Below are positions 43,841 to 53,254 of a stretch of DNA of 64,000 nucleotides, in pieces. The DNA is from Yoonia vestfoldensis SKA53. Lineage in GTDB: Bacteria; Pseudomonadota; Alphaproteobacteria; Rhodobacterales; Rhodobacteraceae. Both the position numbers and the translations under genes were made by a program. The number at the start of each line of letters is the position of its first letter. Positions within the stretch are counted from its first letter, which is position 1. Below the pieces are notes generated by a model, which did not search any database, was not told the origin of the DNA, and saw nothing but the letters and a program-made list of their open reading frames with translations. Where the stretch lies: contig NZ_CH672414.1 of NCBI RefSeq assembly GCF_000152785.1, positions 2,214,443 to 2,278,442 on the forward strand. The letters run 5' to 3'.

Positions 43841-45175
43841 CTATTGACCAACGATCGAGATCAGCTGGCTGGAACTTTTGCTCAACTCGGCTTGGTCATC
43901 AGGGCTCTGGCTGATGTAATCCACAAGCTTCGGCCAAAGAGCCACCGCTTGATCCAGATCCGCGTCCTGGCCTGATACATAGCCGCCCATCAGCATCAGA
44001 TCCCTGTTTTCATTGTACAAAGACACCAGTCTCTTGAATTTCCGCGCCGCTTTTTGTTGCGATAGTGGGACAATGTCGTTCATCACCCGGCTGATCGAGG
44101 CGGGGATATCGATGGCCGGGTAGACGCCCATCTGCGCGATCGACCGGCTGAGGACGATGTGCCCGTCGAGGATGGCGCGGGCCGTATCGACCACAGGGTC
44201 ATTGCTGTCATCACCATCAGCCAAAACGGTGTAAATTCCAGTGATGGACCCCGCATTCGGGCCAACGCCCATTCCCGCGCGTTCAATCAAATTCGGGATC
44301 ATCGAGATAACCGAGGCGGGATAGCCTTTCGATGTCGGCGCCTCGCCCAGCGCAAGACCGATTTCGCGCTGCGCATGGGCAACACGGGTCAGCGAATCCA
44401 TGATCAGCAGGACATTTTTTCCTTGGTCTCTGAAATGCTCGGCCAAGGCAGTCGCACGCCGCGCACCCCTGATCCGCAACAACGGGGACCGGTCGGCAGG
44501 CACCGCGATAATGCTGACCTTGCCGCGGGTGGCGGGCTGCATGATGGCGCGCACCATCTCGCCGACTTCGCGGGCGCGTTCGCCAATCAGGCCAATGACC
44601 ACCACATCGGCAGATGTATACCGTGCCATCATCCCCAAAAGCACCGATTTGCCAACCCCAGACCCTGCGATGATGCCAATCCGCTGCCCACAGCCAATCG
44701 TCAAAAGCCCGTTCACAGCGCGCACACCCACGTCAAGCGGACCGGGAATTTGGCGCCGCGCCAGCGGATTGACCAGCGTGCCGTTCAGCGGAGCTTGTGC
44801 AGAAACTTGTGGTGCGGGCGCGTCATCCAAAGGCCAGCCAAGTCCATCCACGGTGCGCCCAAGATAGCTGTCACCAACATCAACCATCGTGCCTTCGTCA
44901 ATCAAGGCAACGCGCGCGCCTGCCTGGACGGCAGCACCGGACTGGTAAAGAACCAGCTTGTTGCGCCCTTCATTAAATCCGATCACCTCGCCCAGTACCG
45001 CATGGCCGTCTGTTGTCTGCACAGAGCAAACCGAACCGACACAGACAGGAAAGCCGTCGCATTCAAGCAGCAGCCCATCGTACCGAGACACGCGTCCGCT
45101 GAGGATCGGCCCCTGCGTCGCGGCCCTGCGATCCTGCCTGAGTGGCCCTGTGATCTGGTCCGTAAAGTTCAGCAT
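43841..45175 (-). CDS. fliI: Flagellum-specific ATP synthase FliI
   Basis: This 444-residue export ATPase resembles the F1 beta subunit: P-loop 'GSGVGKS' near residue 170, 'LIGERAREVGEMV', Walker B 'VLLIMDSLTRVAHAQREIGLALGEAPTSKGYP'. ATG 45175 overlaps the fliH stop by one base (TGATG); GTG 45178 is an alternative. It energises substrate unfolding with FliH and FliJ. Confidence 0.96.
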   Translation of the reverse strand: MLNFTDQITGPLRQDRRAATQGPILSGRVSRYDGLLLECDGFPVCVGSVCSVQTTDGHAVLGEVIGFNEGRNKLVLYQSGAAVQAGARVALIDEGTMVDVGDSYLGRTVDGLGWPLDDAPAPQVSAQAPLNGTLVNPLARRQIPGPLDVGVRAVNGLLTIGCGQRIGIIAGSGVGKSVLLGMMARYTSADVVVIGLIGERAREVGEMVRAIMQPATRGKVSIIAVPADRSPLLRIRGARRATALAEHFRDQGKNVLLIMDSLTRVAHAQREIGLALGEAPTSKGYPASVISMIPNLIERAGMGVGPNAGSITGIYTVLADGDDSNDPVVDTARAILDGHIVLSRSIAQMGVYPAIDIPASISRVMNDIVPLSQQKAARKFKRLVSLYNENRDLMLMGGYVSGQDADLDQAVALWPKLVDYISQSPDDQAELSKSSSQLISIVGQ

Positions 45176-46059
45176 CACACCAGGTCTGCCCCAGTTTTGC
45201 GCAATAGCGATGTTGCCCGGTCGCGCAACAGGTCCGACACCTCGGCACCGCCAACACGCAGCCTTGCATCACCGCGCTGCATTGTCGGGTCGCCACGCAG
45301 GTAAATCAGTGGCGGGTTCGGATGGGTATCGAGGCATTTTTGCAAAAGCGGGACATCTTCGGGACAGACAAACACCTCGCGCGTGCCCAAAAGATGCGCC
45401 AGATTGTCCAATAACGTATCCAAGCGCAACAAGAGCGGCTCTGGCATATCCGTCAGCGCCACACCGATCCGTTCGGATGCCAAGGTCAAAACAGCGTCCT
45501 CGATACTGCGCGCCACGACATCCATATCAAAAACCTGCTCAGACCCCAAAGACACCGTCAATTCCTGCAGCTGGGTGAATTGCGCCGCCAACTCGGCCTC
45601 GCGTTCGCTTTGTGTAATTGCTTTGCCGGTGGACAAACCTTCAGCATAGGCATCGTCTCGAATGCGCTGAAGCATCTTTTCATCCACAGGAGGCGCTGCC
45701 GGATGGCGAGGCTCTGGCGCCTGCTCTATTGGATGCGCAGGCGCTTCGGCCTGCGGGGGCGGCGCCTCTTCAGGCAGATCATCACCAGACAAAAGCGGTT
45801 CTTCGGGCAGGTCTGTACCCATGGCCGAAGCTGCGATCGGCGCTAGGCTGTCTTCGTCAGCTAACGCCGTTTCCACCGGGATCTTGATCGCAATCTGTGC
45901 CCAAGACAGCGGCCTGAACGTCTGATCAGATTGCCGCGAGGCGCTCGCTACCAAAGCAAAAGCAGGATCCTTGTGCTTTGACAAAAGCTCCGCGAGGTTC
46001 AGCTGATCTGGATCGCGCGCTGGATCGGTCGCTTTCATGGGTAAAAACCGGTCTTTCAT
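45175..46059 (-). CDS. fliH: Flagellar assembly protein FliH
   Basis: This 294-residue protein has a variable Pro/Glu-rich N-terminal half and a C-terminal stator-like domain similar to the V/F-ATPase peripheral stalk ('VVARSIEDAVLTLASERIGVAL', 'LIYLRGDPTMQRGDARLRVGGAEV'). It negatively regulates FliI and links it to the C-ring. It overlaps fliG and fliI by one base on each side. Confidence 0.85.
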   Translation of the reverse strand: MKDRFLPMKATDPARDPDQLNLAELLSKHKDPAFALVASASRQSDQTFRPLSWAQIAIKIPVETALADEDSLAPIAASAMGTDLPEEPLLSGDDLPEEAPPPQAEAPAHPIEQAPEPRHPAAPPVDEKMLQRIRDDAYAEGLSTGKAITQSEREAELAAQFTQLQELTVSLGSEQVFDMDVVARSIEDAVLTLASERIGVALTDMPEPLLLRLDTLLDNLAHLLGTREVFVCPEDVPLLQKCLDTHPNPPLIYLRGDPTMQRGDARLRVGGAEVSDLLRDRATSLLRKTGADLV

Positions 46060-47099
46060 CAGACCATTTCATCCCCGCCACGACCAGCCAGAACGATGGT
46101 GCCTTCATCGGACATTTTGCGTGCCACTTCGATGATCTGCTTCTGTGCGGTTTGCACCTCGGTCAAGCGAACGGGGCCAAGTACTTCCATTTCATCTTTG
46201 ATATTAGAGGCAGCGCGCGTGGACATGCAGCCAAACAGTTTCTCTTGCAATTCCACGGTGGCACCTTTGAGGGCCATGATCAAATCTTCGGGTTCAACCA
46301 TCCGCAACAAGGTCTGCAAAGAACGATCATCGGACATGCCAAGGTTATCGAAGGTGAACATATTGTCCTGAATGGCCTGCATGAGATCCTTGTCATTGCG
46401 CCGGATGGCACCAAGGATGCGCTTCTCCATATTCGCTTTGGTGAAGTTCATGATCTTGGCTGCCGCTTTCACGCCGCCCACTTTGGTGGACCGTAGGCTG
46501 GTGTTGGCCTTGAACTTCATTTGCATCACCAGCTCCAGTTCGCGCAGGGCCTCTGGATCAACCGTTTCAAGAGTAGCGATGCGCTGGACGATTTCTGGCT
46601 GAAGATCCTCTGGCAGCAGGTTCAACACGTCTGACGCCTGGCTGTAGTCAAGATAAGATATAATCAGCGCGATGATCTGCGGATGTTCATCTTGCAACAA
46701 TTCCGCAATCGACCGGCCATCCATCCAGTCAAGGATTTCGATCGGTCGTTCGCTGCTTGCAGGGGTAATACGGCTCAGGACAGATTGTGCCTTGTCTTCA
46801 CCCAAAGCACGGTTGAGCACATTGCGGATGTAGTTGCCCGCGCCCAACCCTAGGCTCGTCTGCTTTTTGATAATTGCAAGAAATTCGTCAAGCACGGCAT
46901 TGACAGTTTCTTGGTCGGTATTGCGCACAGAATACATCGCGCCACCAAGGTGCTGGACTTCTTTTGGCGACAGGTTCTTGAGGATTTCAGCCGCCTCCTC
47001 CTCGCCCAAAAGCATCATGAGGATCGCCGACTTTTGCGTTCCGGACAGGCGCTCTGTGATTTCTGTCGCGGTCAATTCCACTGACTTGGCTCCATCCAT
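46059..47099 (-). CDS. fliG: Flagellar motor switch protein FliG
   Basis: This 346-residue rotor protein has an N-terminal domain for FliF contact, a middle 'LQDEHPQIIALIISYL' EHPQR-like motif for FliM binding, and a C-terminal torque helix with charged residues in 'DDRSLQTLLRMVEPEDLIMALKGA'. It lies 15 nt after fliF. Normal length. Confidence 0.96.
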   Translation of the reverse strand: MDGAKSVELTATEITERLSGTQKSAILMMLLGEEEAAEILKNLSPKEVQHLGGAMYSVRNTDQETVNAVLDEFLAIIKKQTSLGLGAGNYIRNVLNRALGEDKAQSVLSRITPASSERPIEILDWMDGRSIAELLQDEHPQIIALIISYLDYSQASDVLNLLPEDLQPEIVQRIATLETVDPEALRELELVMQMKFKANTSLRSTKVGGVKAAAKIMNFTKANMEKRILGAIRRNDKDLMQAIQDNMFTFDNLGMSDDRSLQTLLRMVEPEDLIMALKGATVELQEKLFGCMSTRAASNIKDEMEVLGPVRLTEVQTAQKQIIEVARKMSDEGTIVLAGRGGDEMV

Positions 47100-47114
47100 A
47101 ATACGTCCTCCGGG

Positions 47115-48965
47115 TTATCCCACTTGATCCAAGTCGTCTTCCATCAAGGCCTTGAACACGTTGGAAACGCGTCCGGCCTCGTCAGCCACAATCATGCGGA
47201 TCAGGGCAACTTTGTCGTCATAGCTGTTCGCAGTATCAAGCATCTCAGCCGAAATCGTGCTCTTCTTGGGCTTCAGCTTGGCCTTGATCTCTTCAAGCGT
47301 CTGTCCCTCTTCCATCTCGATCACATCCATATCGATGATTTCGCCGTCTTCGGTGGTGATCACATTTCCATAGCCGCCGGATTCACCGCTCGAAGCAAGA
47401 AACTGGGTCAGCAAAGGCTTGATCAACCCCAAAGTCACCACAGCCAAGACGATAACCATCAAGGCATTTCGCATCATTTCGCGGATCCATGGGTCTTCAT
47501 GCCACACCAATTCGGTGCTGCCGCTCAGAGACGAGATAACCGCCTCGGGTGAAATGAAAGGCAGACTTGACACGATCAGCGTGTCACCTCTGCTTTCGTC
47601 GATCCCAACAGTGCGGGACACGAGGGATTTGACTTCGTCGAGCCTGCTTGGGTCAAGCCCGATGGCGGGTGCCGCCACGGCGTCGCCATCTTCCGTTGGT
47701 GCCACAGGCAGTGTTTCGCGCAGCAATACGGCAACATGAACACCGTTTATGCGTGTCATCGGGCTGTTTTCCGACGTCACTGTCCGGCTCACCTCGTAAT
47801 TGCGCATGGTGCTGTCTGATGATCGCAGGCGCGGCTGCCCCGGCCCAGTGTTCCTGTCGACTGGTGCGTATATTTCGGCAACGGTGTTCGCGCCAGCTTC
47901 GGCGGTTGCGCCCGCTTCGGCAGGCGCCTGCCCGTCTGCTGCGCCTGCTGGCTGTTCCAGTTCCGGTCGTGGTGGAGGAGTATTGCCAACAGTGCCCGGA
48001 ATACCCTGCGACGCTTCTGCGACCTCCTCTTCCACCGCTACCTGCTCACTCAAAAGGGCCGATTGATCGGGGATCACCATGTCTTCGGTGCGCTCGGTGC
48101 GGGTAAAGTCGATATCAAGCGAAACCTGTGCGGAAACATTCCCCGGCCCCACAATTGGTGTCAGCAAGCTTTCGATACGCGTGCGGTAAATGTTTTCCAG
48201 ACGCAGCTGATATTCAAGCTGCCGATCAGCCAGATCGGTCGCGGGGTCATTGACGGTGTCAGACAAAAGCTGCCCGTTTTGGTTAACGACTGTCACGCTG
48301 GTCTTTGGCAGGTTTGCAACAGAGGACGACACAAGATTCACGATCGCCATCACTTGCTGCTCGCTCAAGCTGCGACCGGGCATGACCTGCACGAAAACCG
48401 AGGCTGTCGGATTTTGGGCATTCCGCGCAAAGGCGGAACGCTCTGGTATTGCCAGATGCACGCGAGACGCTGACACAACATCAATCTCGTTGATGGACCG
48501 TGCGAGTTCGACCTCCTGGCTTTGCTTCAGGCGCATACTCTCGACTGAACGGCTGGTTCCCATCGGCATATCGGTCAATACGCTGTAGCCATCTGGCATT
48601 GATTGGGGCAAACCCTGCGCGGCCAATGACATGCGCGAGTTATAGAATTCGCCGGTCGGCACAGTGATATCGCCTGTGACCGGATCAATTTGCACATCGG
48701 TGCCGTTATTGCGCAGCGCGTCCATCACTGCTGCTTTCTCAGCCTCGGGGAGCGCCGCGAAAAGCGTCGTGCGCTGCGGTGCCTGCAAGATGAGATATAA
48801 AATGAGGCCAAGAACAACAAGCAAAGCCGCAGCAATAACAGGAAAAGCGCGCTGCACGGCCGGCTGCATGTAAAACGTCCGCAGCTCCCCCATAGCATAG
48901 GAGGTCCGTTGCATCACCCCGGTACGCGAGGATGCCGTGCTCAAATTGGTCGAGCTATCGGTCAT
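47115..48965 (-). CDS. fliF: Flagellar MS-ring protein FliF
   Basis: This 616-residue inner-membrane ring protein has two membrane helices (about 42-62 and 505-526), a periplasmic YscJ/FliF ring-building region ('GLPQSMPDGYSVL', 'MRLKQSQEVELARSI...VVSASRVHLAIPERSAFAR') and a Pro/Ala/Glu-rich insert around 315-365. The C-terminal tail carries the FliG-binding end. Confidence 0.96.
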   Translation of the reverse strand: MTDSSTNLSTASSRTGVMQRTSYAMGELRTFYMQPAVQRAFPVIAAALLVVLGLILYLILQAPQRTTLFAALPEAEKAAVMDALRNNGTDVQIDPVTGDITVPTGEFYNSRMSLAAQGLPQSMPDGYSVLTDMPMGTSRSVESMRLKQSQEVELARSINEIDVVSASRVHLAIPERSAFARNAQNPTASVFVQVMPGRSLSEQQVMAIVNLVSSSVANLPKTSVTVVNQNGQLLSDTVNDPATDLADRQLEYQLRLENIYRTRIESLLTPIVGPGNVSAQVSLDIDFTRTERTEDMVIPDQSALLSEQVAVEEEVAEASQGIPGTVGNTPPPRPELEQPAGAADGQAPAEAGATAEAGANTVAEIYAPVDRNTGPGQPRLRSSDSTMRNYEVSRTVTSENSPMTRINGVHVAVLLRETLPVAPTEDGDAVAAPAIGLDPSRLDEVKSLVSRTVGIDESRGDTLIVSSLPFISPEAVISSLSGSTELVWHEDPWIREMMRNALMVIVLAVVTLGLIKPLLTQFLASSGESGGYGNVITTEDGEIIDMDVIEMEEGQTLEEIKAKLKPKKSTISAEMLDTANSYDDKVALIRMIVADEAGRVSNVFKALMEDDLDQVG

Positions 48966-49010
48966 GTCGTGATCTCATTAAGCACTGAATTTCCTATACC
49001 AGACAACACC

Positions 49011-49352
49011 TTATACAGGCATGTTCATAATGTCCTTGTAGGCGCTAAGCGCTTTGTTTCTGACGTTCAACGCCATCTGGAAGCTAAGAGAAGACACCTG
49101 TTGGGCCACCATCACCTTGGTCAGATCGGTTTCCTTGCCGGTTTCGTAATCTTTGACCAGCTGAGCAGCGTCGTTTTGCGATCGCGCCACGTTATCAAGG
49201 CTGTCACTCATAAGATCAGCAAAGCTCGAGCCATCATTCGACCGGCCCACCATGCCACCGCCGGCAGCCCTTTCTGCCATATCTGCGGCCCGACTTAGGG
49301 CTGCATTGACGGTTGTCGATGAAACATTACTGATCTGTTCCAAGGCTTTCAT
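49011..49352 (-). CDS. fliE: Flagellar hook-basal body adaptor FliE
   Basis: This 113-residue protein's C-terminal half carries the FliE pattern 'SFADLMSDSLDNVARSQNDAAQLVKDYETGKETDLTKVMVAQQVSSLSFQMALNVRNKALSAYKDIMNMPV'-type helices. It joins the MS-ring to the rod. It lies 22 nt after the fleT-like gene and 45 nt before fliF, the same order as R. sphaeroides fla1. Confidence 0.93.
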   Translation of the reverse strand: MKALEQISNVSSTTVNAALSRAADMAERAAGGGMVGRSNDGSSFADLMSDSLDNVARSQNDAAQLVKDYETGKETDLTKVMVAQQVSSLSFQMALNVRNKALSAYKDIMNMPV

Positions 49353-49374
49353 TTCACACTCCTTTGGCGCGCGG

Positions 49375-50535
49375 TCAATTTACTGCCTGCGCCGTTGCTG
49401 TCTGAGATTGAATATCCATGATCGAAGACTGGTCGATCATGATGGCATCGGCCGTGATCACTGGACCGTCTTTTAGAACCAACGCGCGCTGGATCACATT
49501 TTCCAGCTCGCGGACATTGCCGGGCCAATGATGCGCAGTGAGCAGATCAAGCGCATCGGGTGACAGCAATGGTGCTTGTGTCACATCTTTGACATGTCGC
49601 ATGACCAATTCATACGCTATCGCGCCAATATCTTCGGGTCGCTCGCGCAAGGATTGCGTCTGGATGGGGAACACATTGAGGCGGTAGAATAGATCCTCGC
49701 GGAACCGGCCCATACGACATTCATCGCTCATGTTCCTGTTTGTCGTCGCAAAGATCCGCACGTCAACTTTGATCGCCTTCGTGCCGCCAACCGGCGTGAC
49801 GGTCAGTTCCTGGATCGCCCGCAAAAGCTTGGCCTGAAGCTGCAGCGACATTTCCGAAATCTCGTCCAGCAAAAGCGTGCCGCCATCCGCCGCCCTGATC
49901 ACACCGACATTCGATGTCGAAGCGCCGGTGAAAGCACCCTTTTCATGACCAAACATCATCGCTTCCAGCATGTTATCAGGGATTGCTGCACAGTTGATCG
50001 CGATAAATTCTTTATCTTTACGCGCAGATTGGAGGTGCATGAAGCGTGCCATCACCTCTTTGCCGCTGCCACTGGGGCCATTGATAAAGACGCTGACATC
50101 AGATTTTGCAACGCGTCTGGCCAGGTCATACAGCCGCCGAGACCCATCAGACCGCACCAAGGCGCGCCCCGTGCCATGCAGCAGCGTGACAATGAACTGC
50201 CTCGCATCATCCCGCGCCATATCTTTTGGCAGTGACAGGTTCACGATCCGACCACCCAAGGATGTCGTAATACCATAGGCCGCGGCGCGGGTGTCTGCGA
50301 TCAGGACAGACTTGGCGCCGACAGATTTTGCAAGCTCGATAACCCCCGACTGGCCACCCAGTTCGGCGGCTCTTTGCGCCGACAAGATCAAAAAGTCGGT
50401 GCTGCATTTACCTTCATGATCACAGCCCATGACCGACACAGCATCAATCTCATGCAAAATGAGATACTCCAATATCTCGGAGCCCAGGTCGAAAGCGACC
50501 TGATCAATAACTACCCTGTGTACGATCTTCATCAT
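49375..50535 (-). CDS. fleT: Sigma-54 enhancer-binding protein without DNA-binding domain (FleT-like)
   Basis: This 386-residue protein has an N-terminal domain (about 1-125) without receiver-type Asp signatures. The central AAA+ domain has Walker A GPSGSGKE near 151, GAFTGA near 200 and 'LLLDEISEMSLQLQAKLLRAIQE'. After the AAA+ lid the protein ends with no Fis-type helix-turn-helix. An HTH-less activator at the head of a fliEFGHIJ operon is the hallmark of R. sphaeroides FleT, which works with FleQ. The sigma-54 element is so close that the RNA may begin one base before ATG 50535. Confidence 0.85.
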   Translation of the reverse strand: MMKIVHRVVIDQVAFDLGSEILEYLILHEIDAVSVMGCDHEGKCSTDFLILSAQRAAELGGQSGVIELAKSVGAKSVLIADTRAAAYGITTSLGGRIVNLSLPKDMARDDARQFIVTLLHGTGRALVRSDGSRRLYDLARRVAKSDVSVFINGPSGSGKEVMARFMHLQSARKDKEFIAINCAAIPDNMLEAMMFGHEKGAFTGASTSNVGVIRAADGGTLLLDEISEMSLQLQAKLLRAIQELTVTPVGGTKAIKVDVRIFATTNRNMSDECRMGRFREDLFYRLNVFPIQTQSLRERPEDIGAIAYELVMRHVKDVTQAPLLSPDALDLLTAHHWPGNVRELENVIQRALVLKDGPVITADAIMIDQSSIMDIQSQTATAQAVN

Positions 50536-50546
50536 GAAATGAGAAA

Positions 50547-50562
50547 GGCAAGCGCCATGCCA
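50547..50562 (-). promoter_or_regulatory. Sigma-54 promoter of the fleT-fliEFGHIJ operon
   Basis: On the minus strand TGGCATGGCGCTTGCC has the exact GG-N10-GC spacing. Counting 12 nt from the -12 C gives an RNA start at 50536, one base before the annotated ATG: either a leaderless message or a later start codon. Confidence 0.75.
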
Positions 50563-50840
50563 ATCCTGGCCCGCCGCTGAAATTCGACATGATATTATTT
50601 ATAATTTACCGCCAGCTGTTGCGCGGCCATCATTATCTCATGTTTGCGCTTACAGTTTAGCCGCCACATGCCCGTGCAGATCACCCCACAACCGGAGTTC
50701 AGGCGGCAAAACCTGTAAATCGTCTGATAAGACCCAATTTGCAAAGCCGTCGAAAGTGACAAAACTTAGGCACCGAATATTTCGGTTGCTGGATTAAAGC
50801 TTGAGGCAGCGTCAACATGGTTGTGCATGCACTCGGTTTC

Positions 50841-50869
50841 TTGCTAGTACAGAAGTCAACAAATATTAC
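50841..50869 (+). promoter_or_regulatory. Candidate housekeeping promoter of fleQ
   Basis: TTGCTA (50841-50846), a 17-nt spacer and TATTAC (50864-50869) fit a sigma-70 promoter 54 nt before fleQ. No sigma-54 element is seen here, which fits fleQ being the top of the hierarchy. The rest of 50563-50840 shows no other clear signal. Confidence 0.45.
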
Positions 50870-50922
50870 CAGTAAAAGAACGTGACAAGAAACGTATCGG
50901 CATAAACAGGCGGTAACAGGAC

Positions 50923-52011
50923 ATGATGATATCTGGATCATCTGAACCGATTAAAACACTCTTGGCTGATATAAAAAATGCTGCGCCGTACAATGTAAAT
51001 GTGCTTGTGGTTGGCCCAACCGGTTGCGGTAAAGAGCTTGTCGTACAAACGCTTCACAAATTGTCAGGCCGCAAGGGAAAACTTGTCAGTGTAAACTGCG
51101 CCGCCATTCCCCGCGACTTGTTAGAAGCCGAGCTGTTCGGTCATGAAAAAGGTTCATTCACCGGTGCAGCAACGCGAAGGGTCGGAAGATTCGAGGAAGC
51201 CGCTGGTGGCACGCTATTTCTGGACGAGATCGGTGACCTGCCGCTTGAGCTTCAGGGCAAGCTTTTGCGGGCAATCGAAGCCCGTGCCGTGAGCCGCATC
51301 GGTTCGAATACCGAACAGCCCATCGACTTCCGTTTGGTATGCGCCACGCATCAGAACATCGGAGATAAGGTCGACAAAGGTGAGTTTCGCCAGGACTTGA
51401 TGTATCGGATCTCGGTGGTCATGCTGCAAGTCCCCTCATTGCAAGACCGCATAAGTGACCTTCCTGAATTGGTGCGCTCAATTTCGGACGGGCTTGAAAC
51501 TGACGGCTCTGGACTCGTCCCGCCCAAAGTCAGCAGTGATGGTCTGGAAGAGATGATGGCCTATGCTTGGCCCGGCAATATTCGTGAATTGCGAAATTTT
51601 TTTCAACGCGCTGCGGTTTTATCAACAGGTGTTCCTATTGATAGAAACGTAGTGCGGAAACTTCTGCACCTTCCTCTGGATCGATTAGCAGAACAAAAAG
51701 CTCTTTGGACGGCAATCGACCAAATGCCAGATGATGATGAATTAATAATTGCAGATCCTGTCGCGGCTCCTTTGGAAAGTGCAGATCAGTCGATGATCAG
51801 CATGCTAAACGGTGATGATCAATTCAATCTGCAGGGTCACCTAAGTGCACAGGAAGCAAAGTTCATCGAATTAGCGATGGAGCTTTGTAACTATAATACA
51901 GCAAAAGCCGCTAAACGACTTTCGCTCAAACGTACGACGCTTATTGCGAAAATGCGGAAATATGGAATTTCATCTGACCTGCCCTCGGAAAATTCCTATA
52001 ACCTGAACTAA
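50923..52011 (+). CDS. fleQ: Sigma-54 enhancer-binding flagellar master regulator (FleQ-like)
   Basis: This 362-residue protein begins directly with the AAA+ domain (Walker A GPTGCGKE at 31-38), so it lacks any receiver or sensory domain. The sigma-54 contact loop reads GSFTGA (77-82) instead of GAFTGA. The C-terminal Fis-type HTH ('ELCNYNTAKAAKRLSLKRTTLIAKMRKYGI', about 316-350) binds enhancers. It is probably the DNA-binding half of a FleQ/FleT pair. It is divergent from the fleT operon and preceded by a sigma-70-type promoter. Confidence 0.85.
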   Translation: MMISGSSEPIKTLLADIKNAAPYNVNVLVVGPTGCGKELVVQTLHKLSGRKGKLVSVNCAAIPRDLLEAELFGHEKGSFTGAATRRVGRFEEAAGGTLFLDEIGDLPLELQGKLLRAIEARAVSRIGSNTEQPIDFRLVCATHQNIGDKVDKGEFRQDLMYRISVVMLQVPSLQDRISDLPELVRSISDGLETDGSGLVPPKVSSDGLEEMMAYAWPGNIRELRNFFQRAAVLSTGVPIDRNVVRKLLHLPLDRLAEQKALWTAIDQMPDDDELIIADPVAAPLESADQSMISMLNGDDQFNLQGHLSAQEAKFIELAMELCNYNTAKAAKRLSLKRTTLIAKMRKYGISSDLPSENSYNLN

Positions 52012-52095
52012 GATATGCAGCATTCGTGCAGCCGCTGCCGAGATTGGCAAAAATCGGTTTGTCATTTTTCTGACAACGACACGCGCCTTGCAGCT

Positions 52096-52497
52096 TCATA
52101 GGATCGGAATGCTCCATGAAAGATCGGATATGAATTTGCGATCTTGCCCGTTAGCATCCAGATAACCATCAGAGGTCAGAGTCAGGCTGTCCTGCAAAGC
52201 TAGGATAAGCGTCACCGGTCGCGGCGGGATGTGTTGCAAGCAATTCAATACCAGATTGAATTGTGCAACAGATACAGAAGCCCGTGCCAGCATCACAGGT
52301 CGGTTCTTTTCGATCTCGACAACGCCGATGGCGCCAACCTTGTCTACGTCGGTGGGCTTCAATGTCAGGACCATATTGCCCCGCGCGATGTTCATAAGAC
52401 TGCAGTTGGCTACAAGAGCAGGAATAGCGTCATGCCCGACCAGAGTAACCTCGGCGGATTGAACGGAAACCTGGATGACGTTGATCGTCTCTTTCAT
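52096..52497 (-). CDS. Hypothetical protein in the flhG-fliA operon
   Basis: This 133-residue soluble, mostly beta protein has no signal peptide or membrane helix. No family was recognised; it does not carry PilZ RxxxR/DxSxxG motifs. It starts 24 nt after fliA in the same direction and converges with fleQ. A weak 6-bp hairpin (52059-52076) lies in the gap to fleQ. Co-expression with fliA suggests a regulatory or flagellar role, which is inference. Confidence 0.6.
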   Translation of the reverse strand: MKETINVIQVSVQSAEVTLVGHDAIPALVANCSLMNIARGNMVLTLKPTDVDKVGAIGVVEIEKNRPVMLARASVSVAQFNLVLNCLQHIPPRPVTLILALQDSLTLTSDGYLDANGQDRKFISDLSWSIPIL

Positions 52498-52521
52498 GCA
52501 ATGATAACCGTTCCACGCATA

Positions 52522-53241
52522 TCACGCGCCCCCCATCCCTTCGGCAAAGTCCCGAAGCAGGGGTTGCATTTTCTTGAATGCCATTGATTTAAGTTGCGAA
52601 ACGCGGCCTGGCGTTACTTCAAGTATGGCCGCTATTTCGTAGATATTCAGCTCTTCTACATAATAGAGCTGGAGGACCAAAGCTTCTCGTTGAGGCAAAG
52701 ATTTAAGTGCAATCAACAACGCATCTTTCAACCTGCCACGGTCCAAAAGCTGTTCTGCTGGCGGCTCCTCTGCGGAAAACCACATCGAATATTCGTCATA
52801 TTCATCCTGAAGCGAGTTCTGGTAACTGCTGTTCAGGCTTTGCTCCCAGGCATTTAACTCGCCGATAGTCATTGATACGGCCTCGGCCAATTCCACACGC
52901 GTCGGTGCCCGACCGAGTTTCTGAGACAGCTCGGCTTGTGCAAATTTGACGACCTTGGTTGTCGCAATTGTTTTGCGCCCAAGATTGGAATTCTTTCGAA
53001 GATAATCGTATATCGCGCCTCGCACGCGCAACACAGCATAGTTTTCGAAAGACACGCCCTCGCGCCGAGTATAGCGCTGCGCTGCTTCAATTAAGCCAAT
53101 CAAACCAACCTGCAAAAGGTCGTCGAACTCGACAATAGAACGTACCCGGGAATGAATATGGTGCGACACGCGTCGGACCAAAGCCTCATGCTCTCTGACA
53201 AGTTTCTCGACATTCAACTTGGCCGATGGGTACTCCTGCAT
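52522..53241 (-). CDS. fliA: Flagellar sigma factor FliA (sigma-28)
   Basis: This 239-residue sigma factor has region 2 'LVRRVSHHIHSRVRSIVEFDDLLQVGLIGLIEAAQRY', region 3 'LGRAPTRVELAEAVSMTIGEL', and region 4 'LYYVEELNIYEIAAILEVTPGRVSQLKSMAFKKM'. It drives late flagellar genes such as the flagellin, whose promoter here matches its consensus, and is held by FlgM. It is 13 nt after flhG. Confidence 0.95.
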   Translation of the reverse strand: MQEYPSAKLNVEKLVREHEALVRRVSHHIHSRVRSIVEFDDLLQVGLIGLIEAAQRYTRREGVSFENYAVLRVRGAIYDYLRKNSNLGRKTIATTKVVKFAQAELSQKLGRAPTRVELAEAVSMTIGELNAWEQSLNSSYQNSLQDEYDEYSMWFSAEEPPAEQLLDRGRLKDALLIALKSLPQREALVLQLYYVEELNIYEIAAILEVTPGRVSQLKSMAFKKMQPLLRDFAEGMGGA

Positions 53242-53254
53242 GCGCCACTGTTAC

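Noticed and set aside
52059-52076. Bidirectional terminator between fleQ and the 133-residue gene
   Set aside because: Only a 6-bp stem (TTGTCA/TGACAA) without a U-run on either side; too weak to list as a terminator.
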